A DNA stretch of 64,000 nt from Chalciporus piperatus. Taxonomy: Eukaryota; Basidiomycota; Agaricomycetes; Boletales; Boletaceae. The notes beneath the pieces are model-generated. The model was not told the DNA's origin. It made no database searches and was given only the letters and a program-made list of their open reading frames with translations. Position numbers and translations under genes: made by a program. Shown here piece by piece: positions 45,902 through 55,183 of the stretch. The stretch covers positions 62,001 to 126,000 of the forward strand of contig JBBPTG010000030.1 in NCBI GenBank assembly GCA_038093975.1. The letters run 5' to 3'. The first letter of the stretch is position 1, and each line of letters begins with the position of its first letter.

Positions 45902-47642
45902 TCACTGTCCCGCAACTAAGGCAGCGTTTGCGGTAAGAATCTTGTTCAGCCCATCGCGGCGCAAACAATTCTCAAACGTGAAACTCTTCGCGATCTCGTC
46001 CAACTCAGCCTCGCTCTTCCCTCGGAAGTGCTCCGCCCATTCCTTGACGAGATACTCTGCAACGAGGATGCTTCTCGACAGTCTCCCAACACGATCTGAC
46101 ATCTTCCACACAGGTGCGGGGTAGATCGATTGGTTTTCCTCTGGGATTTCCTTGCCGATGTGGTCGATGAGGGGTTGGTAGACATGTTGGACCCATTGGG
46201 TGTCGGCACCCCAGGCGTCCACGGCGAGGTGGTGTTTCTTGGCGAGGAAGTCTTTGAGGAGGGTCATGTAGGGCGTTTCTTGGGAGACGTAGACCATGCC
46301 CTGGAAGCCGATATCTTTGTACAACCAGATCGACCAACTCAGTCGGTCCTGTGGAGGGGGAGGGGGGAGTTAGCGAAGAGTTGCTTACGGGGGGTGGGCA
46401 ACTCACGTCGTTGTAGATGGCGAGTTGGTCTTTGAGAACGAGGTAACGGTGCTCGTTGGTAGCGTCGGTGGCTAAACCGTCGTATTGCTTGCGAGCATAG
46501 ACTGGGCCCCATTCACCGTTCCAAACGCAGAGACCGCGCTCGTCCATCCATTCTCGTTTCTTTTCATAACTCCTCTTCAGTCTCTTCCGTTGCTGTTCGG
46601 TGCTGTCGTATGTCTCTGGGGATGCGGGGAAACCAAAGACCGAGTAGTCTGGGAATCATGATGGAGAATGAGGCGTTCTGCATCGTCACCCGTATGAACA
46701 AATCGCGCTTACCATGAATCGAGTAGGCCGTGTTCTCCCACTTCTTGTGCACATCTCCAAAGTGCGAAAAGTCCGACGCGAACGTATTTCCATCAAAGAA
46801 AATCGTATGCTCTTCATCGACCGCCCTGATCGCATCATACACCCTCTCATAAAACTTGATCACCGTCGTATGCGTGGGATCGGTCGGTTCGTTCAAAGGG
46901 TTATACCCCGCGATCCACTTGTTTCCAGCATAGTGCTTGGCGAGTTCACCCCAGAGCCAGATGGTACGATCTTGGAAATCTTTGTGGATCCAGAAATTGG
47001 CAAGGTGGGTGCCGGAGTCGCAGTGCCAGTCGGTGTTTTGACCACCGGCAGCGGCGTGGAGGTCGAGGATGGTGTAGATGCCTTGTTGAGCGCAGAGATC
47101 GATGACGCGGTCGAGGTGTTTGAAACCCTCTTTCTTGAGCACGCGCGGGTTCATGTCATCTGTGAAGGTACGGTAAGCGCTCTGGGCACGGAGAGAGGGG
47201 AGAGACTCGCCTTCGAAATGCCTGTAGTTGAATGGTAGACGGATGCAGTTCAGTCCGAGACTCTTGAAGAACTTGGCATCTTCCTCTTGGAAGAAATATT
47301 GCAAAAACTACAACGTGCAAAGCACCGTCAGGGGTGTCCGATCGGGATCGATAGAGATAATTTCTCTCCCCCGAGAGTAGCCCACCTTGTCGAAGAAGAA
47401 CTCAGACTTTGCGGGACCGACGACATCTGCGAGCGCAGCCCGGATCTGAAATTCACAACCGGGATAACCGGAAATAAAGTTCTCCATGCTACGAGGGGGG
47501 ATCGTCGGATGTCCCGATAAGCACACTGAGAGCAGGATCGGACGTACTTCATCCATCCTCCGAGACCAGCTCCGCGGAGGATGACTTCCTCGCCGTCACC
47601 GTCGACGATCTTGGTCCCCGAAACCTTGAGGTAGGATGACAT
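45902..47642 (-). CDS. GH5 family glucanase (exo-beta-1,3-glucanase-like), apparently intracellular
   Basis: A glycoside hydrolase of family 5 with a TIM barrel. It starts M-S-S-Y-L-K-V-S-G-T-K-I-V-D and continues R-G-A-G-L-G-G-W-M, then N-M-E-N-F-I-S-G-Y-P-G, L-N-C-I-R-L-P-F-N-Y-R-H-F, D-L-H-A-A-A-G-G-Q-N and the acid/base motif Y-N-P-L-N-E-P-T-D-P. A-Y-S-I-H-D-Y follows. The nucleophile lies in V-W-N-G-E-W-G-P. The C-terminal part ends A-A-L-V-A-G-Q at 45,902. No signal peptide precedes the domain, so the protein is probably cytosolic rather than a wall enzyme. About five short introns. It may act on glucan turnover or glycosides inside the cell. Confidence 0.9.
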
Positions 47643-48290
47643 GACTCGATGATGGGTATCTGAGAAAAAAAGAGGGACGTTGGGGGATCATCCTCTTAAA
47701 TACTTCCCTGTCACGAATTACGGTCCGTCCATGGCCACGAGACAGGGGGCTGAAAGTACTAATCACCCGACATTTTCCCATTCGTCCGCGTCAGGTCCGA
47801 TAGGCTAGTCACAGAGTTCGCGAAACCGGCAGACGATAGTCGGTCGCGTCGCATTTTTTTTCTTCCCCGGCCATGTGAGAGCCACGCGCACAACACCCAT
47901 GGACAACCCGTGGTATTTATCTCATGTACAGTCGTAAATCTACAAATCGATTTCCACAGCAAGTTTTGGATCAAAAACAATGATCAAGGTCCAGAAAATG
48001 TGTCAGAACATAGCAACCCATGAAAGTGTGTACAAGTCCACGTTTAACAGCTATAGGGACAGTTGAGGGTATTGAGGTATTCTGTGAGAGTCGTAAAATG
48101 CACAGTGGTGGTGGAACATTTCGATTGAGATAGATAGAAAGAACCGTCCCTGCCAAAAAAGATAATAGTATGCGGTCGGTTGCGTTTGAAGTCGTGAATA
48201 AATCATGAAAGGAAATGTGCACTTAAAAGATGCCCCCCGAGTCTTCGTTGCGTATCTGTAAAAAGGTGTTCCGAGGGTCTCCGAGCATTC
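47643..48290. other. Intergenic between FAM72 3' end and GH5 start
   Basis: Contains the GH5 promoter and FAM72 3' region. I see no coding signal. Confidence 0.5.
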
Positions 48291-49639
48291 TCACCGGTCG
48301 AGATAGAATCCATCTCCCCGGGTCGGCACCCTCGCTCGCGGGTCTTCTTCGACCCCTGGAATTTCCCCGTGCTTCGTAAGATGATGCCAATAGAGGACGT
48401 CTCCTGCCTTGAGCTTGCGAGGAATAGGCTCAGGCGTCGATCTCCCGGATTCCGACAGAGTATGAGGAGCTAGGCGGGGAAAGGACGACTGCAGAAGCGG
48501 TGGGGGAGATCGCCGGGGCGAAGTCGGAGGGGGGGAAGCGACTGGGCTAGGTGAAGAATGACCAGAAGACGGAACGAATTCCATCGATTCCATTCGTGGA
48601 GAAGGGATATATTCGGAATTTGGGGACGGAGGGGATGGTTGGAAAGCCTGTGAGGGCACAAAACTGCCGATTCTACGAGCCTGTGCGTCGGCGATGGAGT
48701 GAAAAGTGGCTGAATAAGCCGGTGCGAGGGGAGGTGGGGATGAAGGCGGGGGTGTGTGGAATTCCACTGGCATGACACCGGGCTCACCGGGAATATGGTG
48801 GCGCTCTGAGGCGACAATTTCGCTCGAATGGAAAACGAACCTGTGACCGTTGGTAGCGCGATTAGTCGCAGAAATCGAAGAGGTACATTTGGCGCACTAG
48901 AGAGACGATTGTCAGAATCTCTCATTTTTGAAATTCATTTCGGAAGAATATCTCACGGGAATGACAATCATGTAGCCGACGGCGGTTCCGCATGTGTGAC
49001 AACAGAGAGTTTGGGTCAAACACTCGCATGTGCGTGGAAGAGAAGGCGACGTAGTTGCACGACAAGGGGGCGGACGGAGAGCATCTGGATTTGTTGAATA
49101 TGCAGAGCAATTTGTAGGAAGTGCGTCGGTAGAGAAAAGAGAGACGTTTGGTCTGAGTAATAATACAGCCTGTGAACACTCGGTTAGCAGGGGACGATAC
49201 GGAAGGCCGAACGAGTTTGACAAATACTTTCCTTCATACCGCGATTCGTTAGAAATGTACCACACGATCTGCAATCCAGGATCCAGACTTTATGAACGAG
49301 CTGGGGTGGTTGTGGCGGCGGATAAGGATTGTGATGGAGAAAAGGGACATGCGCTTGCCATGGAGGGGAAGCATGAGGGGGGAGGGTATAATAGTTGAAC
49401 GTGGCTGATGAGGGGGGTATGTTTGTGAAGTGGGGTGCGAACATCCTTTCGTAGGGAGGGGATAAGAAGTGGGGGCCACTGTCTGAGTCAAAATGAGCGT
49501 GATTGTGGGCGGGTTCAGGACGGAGACTCTGAGCGCGGGGTGGTGATGGGCGGGGGTATGGGTTCTGAGTGTAAGTGTGGACCGGGGGGGGAGGGACGTC
49601 GGTGTTGTGGTTAATGCCCGCGATAGTTAAGGCGGGCAT
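48291..49639 (-). CDS. FAM72-family protein with proline-rich tails
   Basis: FAM72 proteins are small cysteine-rich proteins; the human one binds the uracil glycosylase UNG2. Here the core is W-I-L-D-C-R-S-C-G-T-F-L-T-N-R-G-M-K, A-V-L-L-L-R-P-N-V-S-L-F-S-T-D-A-L-P, C-E-C-L-T-Q-T-L-C-C-H-T-C-G-T-A-V-G-Y, C-A-K-C-T and N-G-H-R-F-V-F-H-S-S-E-I. The cysteine pairs suggest metal binding. A roughly 110-residue proline-rich N-terminus and a roughly 160-residue proline/serine C-terminus surround the core. The intron at 49,170-49,231 appears to begin GA (GAAAGT) instead of GT while ending AG; the next intron is canonical. The gene is divergent from RRP17 with about 215 bp between starts. Confidence 0.85.
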
Positions 49640-49854
49640 TTTGTATATGTGGGCGACGTGGTGGGCGAGGAGGGGAAGGAGCGGTAAAGGAGAGGGAGTG
49701 AAAGGAGGGGAATATCTGTCGGGTGAGAGTCTGTCTTATAGCTATAGCTTACTATAATAACTTAGACAAGTCGATCACTCATTCGGTTACCTAAGCATCG
49801 GGGACTCCCGATCCGCCAGCTATCATTACACTGACAACGCGGACTCTCATCGAC

Positions 49855-50646
49855 ATGGACAACATCACTACCCTCACAAAGTCTCACTCGGCCATCGCTG
49901 CAAAAAAGAGAGCGAGGAGGAACGAAATAAAGGAAATCATATTCGACGACGATGCAAGAAGGTATATCTCCAGTGGTATCACTCACACCTACCCGCTAAC
50001 ACAGAACAGGACATTCTTGACCGGATTTCATAAACGCAAGGTGGCCAGACGCGAGGAGGCAAAGAAAAAGGCGATTCTTAGAGATAAGCAAGCGAGACAG
50101 GAGGAAAGACGCGAGGTACTTGTATCCAAACGTGCCAAATGGATGCGTCTCTCAACCCGTGCTAGCATCGCCGTGCACTTACCGAACGAGCGGCGCAGAA
50201 TGCAGCCGAGGTCGAAAGAGCATACGGTGCTGTTACAGGTACGATTACGTGTCTCTTCAATAGAAGGCTCTGACCGTGCATGAACAGAAAACAACGACGA
50301 GTGGGACGGGGTAAAGAGTGAGGACGAGGAGATGGAAGAAGAGTTTGAAGGGGACGAGCAACTGGCGACGGTGACGGTTGTTCAAGATTTCGATCTCTCT
50401 GCTTTGCATGGACCACCGCAACAGTCGATACCTCCTCGCGATCGGAGAGAAGAACGGACGATCAACACCAAGGGGAAAGAAATCGAAAAGGTCAAACATG
50501 ACGTAACCAAATCAAGGAAACGCGAGAAAGTCAAATATCAGACAAAGGGTGCCCGACTCTCAGAGAGATCGAAGCAAAGAGCACGTAGAACAGAGAAAGC
50601 AGAGCGAGCTGGAGGAAAGGCGTCGAGGAAGGGAAGACGGCGATGA
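49855..50646 (+). CDS. RRP17: Nucleolar rRNA-processing protein Rrp17/Nol12
   Basis: A 5'-3' exonuclease-family nucleolar protein of the pre-60S particle (Rrp17/Nol12). It starts M-D-N-I-T-T-L-T. The conserved core is E-I-I-F-D-D-D-A-R-R, and, after an intron, T-F-L-T-G-F-H-K-R-K, then E-E-A-K-K-K-A and Q-A-R-Q-E-E-R-R-E. L-T-E-R-A-A-Q-N-A-A-E-V-E-R-A-Y follows a second intron. The C-terminus is acidic then strongly basic (E-R-S-K-Q-R-A-R-R), ending G-R-R-R. Length about 210-220 residues. It sits just left of the inverted duplication, whose left edge begins about 170 bp past its stop. Confidence 0.88.
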
Positions 50647-51035
50647 CCGCCTTGCTTGAGCCACTGTCAGCACACAGCTCGGCTTATACCGGTGATGCTG
50701 CTCTATAGTAACACTGGAAATAACGACTAGTCTTTGCCCTACACTTTCGACCATACAATTTTGATTGATGCGTGTTAGAAATATCTGGATGCAAGTGTGT
50801 CTAACTCGGAGAATAGAGGTAAAGAGCCTGCGAATCAACGTTCAACGACGGAAGTTCCCGAAGGAGGTCTGTTGATAAATGCTGTAGAGCTAGCTCATTC
50901 CCCCTCATAGGGTGAACTTGATTTGCGTCCTCGTTACTGAGCTGCTCTGTTCTGCTAGCACAGTTGCTAGCATTCGAGCATCTCATCTAACCCGAGCCAT
51001 CTTCAAGCGACACACCCTTCTAGACTTACGGGGAA

Positions 51036-53056
51036 ATGGAGAAGATATCAGACACCGTCACCTCCCTAATCCGCATCGACATCAAAGACGGGCGCCCATC
51101 CGCCTGTTCATCTAGCGATCCCTCCATCGTCTGGAGTGAAACCTTTGGCCTAGGTTGGCGTTTCGGGATCTCATACGGGCGGTTTGCCAAAGTCCGCTTA
51201 TACCTCGATCACAACCAATCCCACACAGAGAAAGACCAAGCCTCTGTGACCGTCTGTCTCAAGGCAATCGCCGACAAAAATGCGCGGGGGATTAAAGAGA
51301 GAGTGACGACGATCATGAACTTTGGACATGGCCAACCCGCGCTTCTTGGGTCTTGGTCCCCGTCTCATCTCGCTTCACATCCCTATGTCTCGCTCACGTT
51401 GTGTACGAAGGCTAGATTCCCCGATCTTGTGACGGACCCGTTGGCTTTGACGGCGGTGGCGTTACGACAGTCTATGGCGAGTGGTGATTTTGTGGATACC
51501 AGATTCTACGTGTTCTCTGCCAAACGCCCCGGGAATACGGCTGGCAAACCACGCGTGGTGTATGCCAACAACGATAGTATCGGGATGGTGCTGCCCAAGT
51601 CTACTCCAGGTATGGTTCGTGCGCTGACCGTGTCATATCTCGAATTCACGCCATTACAGAAGTGAAGCAAGCTTCGGGGTTGGCGCCCCCGTTTTTAGTC
51701 AATATGACTGGAGATGGTCATATCAACGACGAGGCTGTTCTTCACGCATACGAATATGAACAGGACAGTGATCTCGACGACGAGGAAGAACAGGATGATT
51801 TATATGAGGTCCCAACCGCCGACTGGGTTGCCCGATTGCTCAGAGGAACTACCTTTGACTCAGACTCCGATGGCAATGCTTCCGACGCGCTGGAAGAGGA
51901 AACCAATGAGACACCGAATGGTCCTTTAGAGATGCTCACAGATGAAATACCGTCTCTACTTGAAACACAAGCGATCGCAAATCACGTGGCAATTACAACA
52001 CAAGAAGCCTCGCTGCCTGCATCTAATCTTCCCCCCACAACTTCTCCTCAGGCTGACGCACCGTCTGCTGACGACTCACCACCGCTCTTCGTCACCGACA
52101 CCGCACCTTCACGTCCTTTCGCCAGACGCTCGACAAGCGACATCATCCTCGTCGATCGAACAGGTCGCGGCAAGACACTCAGGGACAATGAAGATGCCCG
52201 CTTTAACGCACTCCGAATTGGACGGGAGCCAATTACGGGCGGGTTTTCGCCATCAGCTGGGAAATCCTCAGACTCGACCTTGAGTATGTACCCTTTTTTG
52301 CTTCATGGTGCATCAAGATTTGAATTGGTGGTGTTAGACGCGAAAACGTCGGCGGGAGGTATTCCCTGCGACCTCACGGGTGGAACGTCAGCAGATCCCC
52401 CTGCGTATTCTGCCAGTAACTGTCGCATGATCCTTGTCAAAGGTATCGCATATAGAACGTCAGCATATTCGTCATCAGCAAATTTCACGAAATTAACAAC
52501 TTGCCTTCTAGATGGGTTTCATACGTCTATTTTCGCTACACTGGTCAAGTATCCTTTTTACCTTTGAAGTCGGCCCAAAGCAGTTCCCCTCGGAGGCGTC
52601 ATATCGACCTACGTCGGCCACCCAGCTGTTCGCCAAAGTCGATGTATCGACTTGCAGTCATGGTAGGCAGGATGTTCGCAAGCTCCTGATTCTCATACTC
52701 TAACCCCGCATGCGTGATGACAGCTTGCAGACGAGAGATTGCAAGAACTTGCTTTCCGGGCGATCAGAGAAGGCATATCGAAGGATAACATCATCGAAGA
52801 AGCATTCTCCTGGTTCACAGCTCAGTAAGTCCGAGTCTGACATCATGGCTTTACGCCTCGTTACACCTGTTGACGGTATCCATCTCGCAGGTACTCCAAG
52901 GTCAGCGAGTATGAACTGGGAAAGGTTTCCGAACTTCGCAAAGAACCTGAAGTTATAGCGGCACTCAAGCTCCAGATGAAAGCCGTGACATCAGGGGAGA
53001 AGCCGTGGGCCGAAATGGTTCTCGTTGCACTGACTGAGCTCCTCTATCAAAACTGA
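51036..53056 (+). CDS. MATH-like/BTB domain protein, copy B (longer)
   Basis: Same family as the gene at 10,862-12,514. It starts M-E-K-I-S-D-T-V-T-S-L-I. The MATH-like half is followed by G-D-F-V-D-T-R-F-Y-V-F-S. After an intron at about 51,609-51,659, the acidic insert runs on into a further 120-130 codons (Y-E-V-P-T-A-D-W-V-A-R-L-L and a proline/threonine-rich stretch) absent from copy A. An intron from gtcagc near 52,457 to about 52,511 joins A-Y-R-T to W-V-S-Y-V-Y-F-R-Y-T-G-Q. Another joins Y-R-L-A-V-M to L-A-D-E-R-L-Q-E-L-A-F-R-A-I-R. The C-terminus is Y-S-K-V-S-E-Y-E-L-G-K, ending Y-Q-N at 53,056. It looks like the fuller version of the duplicated gene, perhaps a Cullin-3 adaptor. Confidence 0.78.
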
Positions 53057-53181
53057 CTGCTCCTTCCTCAATTTGTATTCTTCCCGACGTGGCGTTATCG
53101 TGCCGTTGTCCACTGTTCCTTGCTGTGAAACTCTTGTACTTTTATTGTACTCCGATGTCCTTGCACACCTTGTTTTCTGTA

Positions 53182-53911
53182 CTACTTGGATCCCGCATTG
53201 GCCCACACTCTCCCGGTAACCCCCAAATCCCTCCACGCCTGACAACCTCATCCATACCGCGAGTATCTGCCCCCCCCGAAGACTCCACTTTCACGTTACA
53301 ATCAGAATTTGTGCTTCCGTTTTTGTTGTCCAGGTCTTCAAACGACACACGTAGCTCGTCGATACCCATCGCAGGAGCTCGCGCCGGACTCGAGAGGAAG
53401 ACATGGGCGGAGGCAGAGACGGAATGGGCGAACTCGTCAGTTCGATACCCATACCTGCCATCGTGATGTCAATGCCAGAATTAATGCTCATACTCGGCCC
53501 TGGGATCCGATCCGAAAAGACTGCCGCCGGTAAGTTACTAGAACCAGAGATCGCATGCGACCCGACACCGAGACCTTCGAGTCCAAAGTGGGACGTCGAT
53601 GCGTTGGTGGGGACGAGAGGGGGCAACATCGTAGAAGGAAGGTAGACCGTCACGGGGATTGAACGTGGCGTGACCGTTCCTGCGAGAACGGAGGCGAGCA
53701 GTTCGTCCGAGACTGGTTCTCCAGATTCGGGAACAGAGGGCGGCATGACGTCCGATAGCTTTGTAGAGACCATTGAAGGCATACCTAACAGCTCGTTCAG
53801 CCAGCATCGTTCTCTGACGACCTAGGAATCGGACTCGTAAGTTTTCAGGATGATGCGATCGCACTCGGAACAACATAGGCTAGAATACGCAGCAACGTTT
53901 CACGGGGGTCG
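53182..53911 (-). pseudogene. Truncated Med1 3' fragment (copy B)
   Basis: Minus-strand match to the last 750 bp or so of the Med1 gene at 8,079-10,725, including L-L-A-S-V-L-A-G-T-V-T-P-R-S-I-P and S-T-S-H-F-G-L-E-G-L-G-V-G-S. The 5' two-thirds of Med1 are absent: homology stops at about 53,911, within the copy of an internal exon. The frame is broken at several places (for example near 53,385) and a short block around 53,510 is shortened. No start or promoter. It is a non-functional by-product of the duplication. Confidence 0.85.
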
Positions 53912-54028
53912 ATGTCCAGATGCTTACGTAAGGGTGCCAACTGCGACATAGCCCTATAGTACTATAGATGTAGTTAGTATTAGCCCTTACATACCACTTA
54001 CACTTACACTGTCGCAGCTGGCTGCACA

Positions 54029-54970
54029 ATGAACACTCTCTACACTGCCGGAGTACGACAGACAAGCTCACTCTCCGCAGACGTCGAACGGTTCAGAAAT
54101 GGTGACAACTCGGCCTCCCTCCAAGGTTTGCCAACGCACCTGTGCATACCAGAACCCTCACCCACTCACGTACTCGCTAGGGCAAATATCCGCGTCTCTA
54201 TCAGCGATGCAACGAACCATAGAGGACTATGATTCAATGATAAAGAGAGAGATAATAAAGGCAAAACAAGAAAAGGGTCAAATGTACACCATTTGTCTTG
54301 ACTCTACTCCTCTTACTCAACGCCCCGTTCCCTGTCAGGCGTGTACAGAAGTTCAGGGCAGACTATGCAGACTTTAAGAGCCAGTTCGAGAGTATAAAGA
54401 ACGAGGTAGGCCTCCGCGTCCATCTCGTATTTGCCTTGCCATATCACGATGAGTCTAGAGAACCACGGCGCAGCGCAATGACCTGCTAGGCGCACCTTCA
54501 GGTATTCTCTCTCCAGGTGGATCAGATACGCGAAGACGCTTTATACCAACGAACCAACTCAACGCCGAAACCTCCTCGCAACACTCAGAGTCTCCTTTCC
54601 GAACGCCCGTACCACCAAATTCGACTCTACGCGAACACCACGCACTCCACGAACACTCGTTTATTCATAGTACAGAAGCCAGACTTGATGACTTCATTGC
54701 TCAGGGACGGGAAGTGTTGGACAATTTGGTCGACCAGCGCAACGTGCTCAAAGGCACTCAGCGGCGACTGCTCGATGCTGCAAATACATTGGGGCTTAGC
54801 CGTGATGTTATTGGATGGATTGAACGACGGAGGTAAGGATTGATATGCACGAGTTCCCAGTGCGGGCTGGCTGACACTTTTTGAATAGTACACAAGACAT
54901 GTACATCTTCCTGGGCGGCGCAGTTTTCACATTTTTCTGTTTCTTTTTGATTTGGAGGTATCTAGGCTAG
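54029..54970 (+). CDS. BOS1: Golgi v-SNARE Bos1 (GOSR2 type)
   Basis: A Qb-SNARE for ER-Golgi transport. Exons join as M-N-T-L-Y-T-A-G-V-R-Q-T-S-S-L-S-A-D, Q-I-S-A-S-L-S-A-M-Q-R-T-I-E-D-Y-D, F-R-A-D-Y-A-D-F-K and S-P-F-R-T-P-V-P. The SNARE motif follows: A-R-L-D-D-F-I-A-Q-G-R-E-V-L-D-N-L, then Q-R-N-V-L-K-G-T-Q-R-R-L-L-D-A-A. The C-terminal anchor is Y-I-F-L-G-G-A-V-F-T-F-F-C-F-F-L-I-W-R-Y. About five short introns. The expected length (about 225 residues) and tail anchor match the family. It lies about 120 bp from the edge of the inverted duplication. Confidence 0.92.
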
Positions 54971-55183
54971 ATAGTCGGACTGTAGCTTTCTTCTACTCTG
55001 GTTCTACACAGTTCATTCACGAGTGTTTCACGTTTGTCCAAGCCGTGCGCGATAAGTTCCGAGTGCGGCTTGGTACTTTTCGTGAGCACTACCGAAACGG
55101 GCGAACGTAGTTACACTCCTGGCCAACTCCTGGCATCAGATTCAGAGCACCGAGCTGCTCTCCCACCCACTCAGGTGGTACCG

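Larger units (their letters stand above)
50815..53911 (-). repeat. Copy B of inverted segmental duplication
   Basis: Reverse complement of 9,936-12,745. The left edge is near gaggtaaagagcc, the right near gtttcacgggg. It holds a complete BTB gene and only the 3' part of Med1. It sits between RRP17 and BOS1, both of which look intact. Confidence 0.9.
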
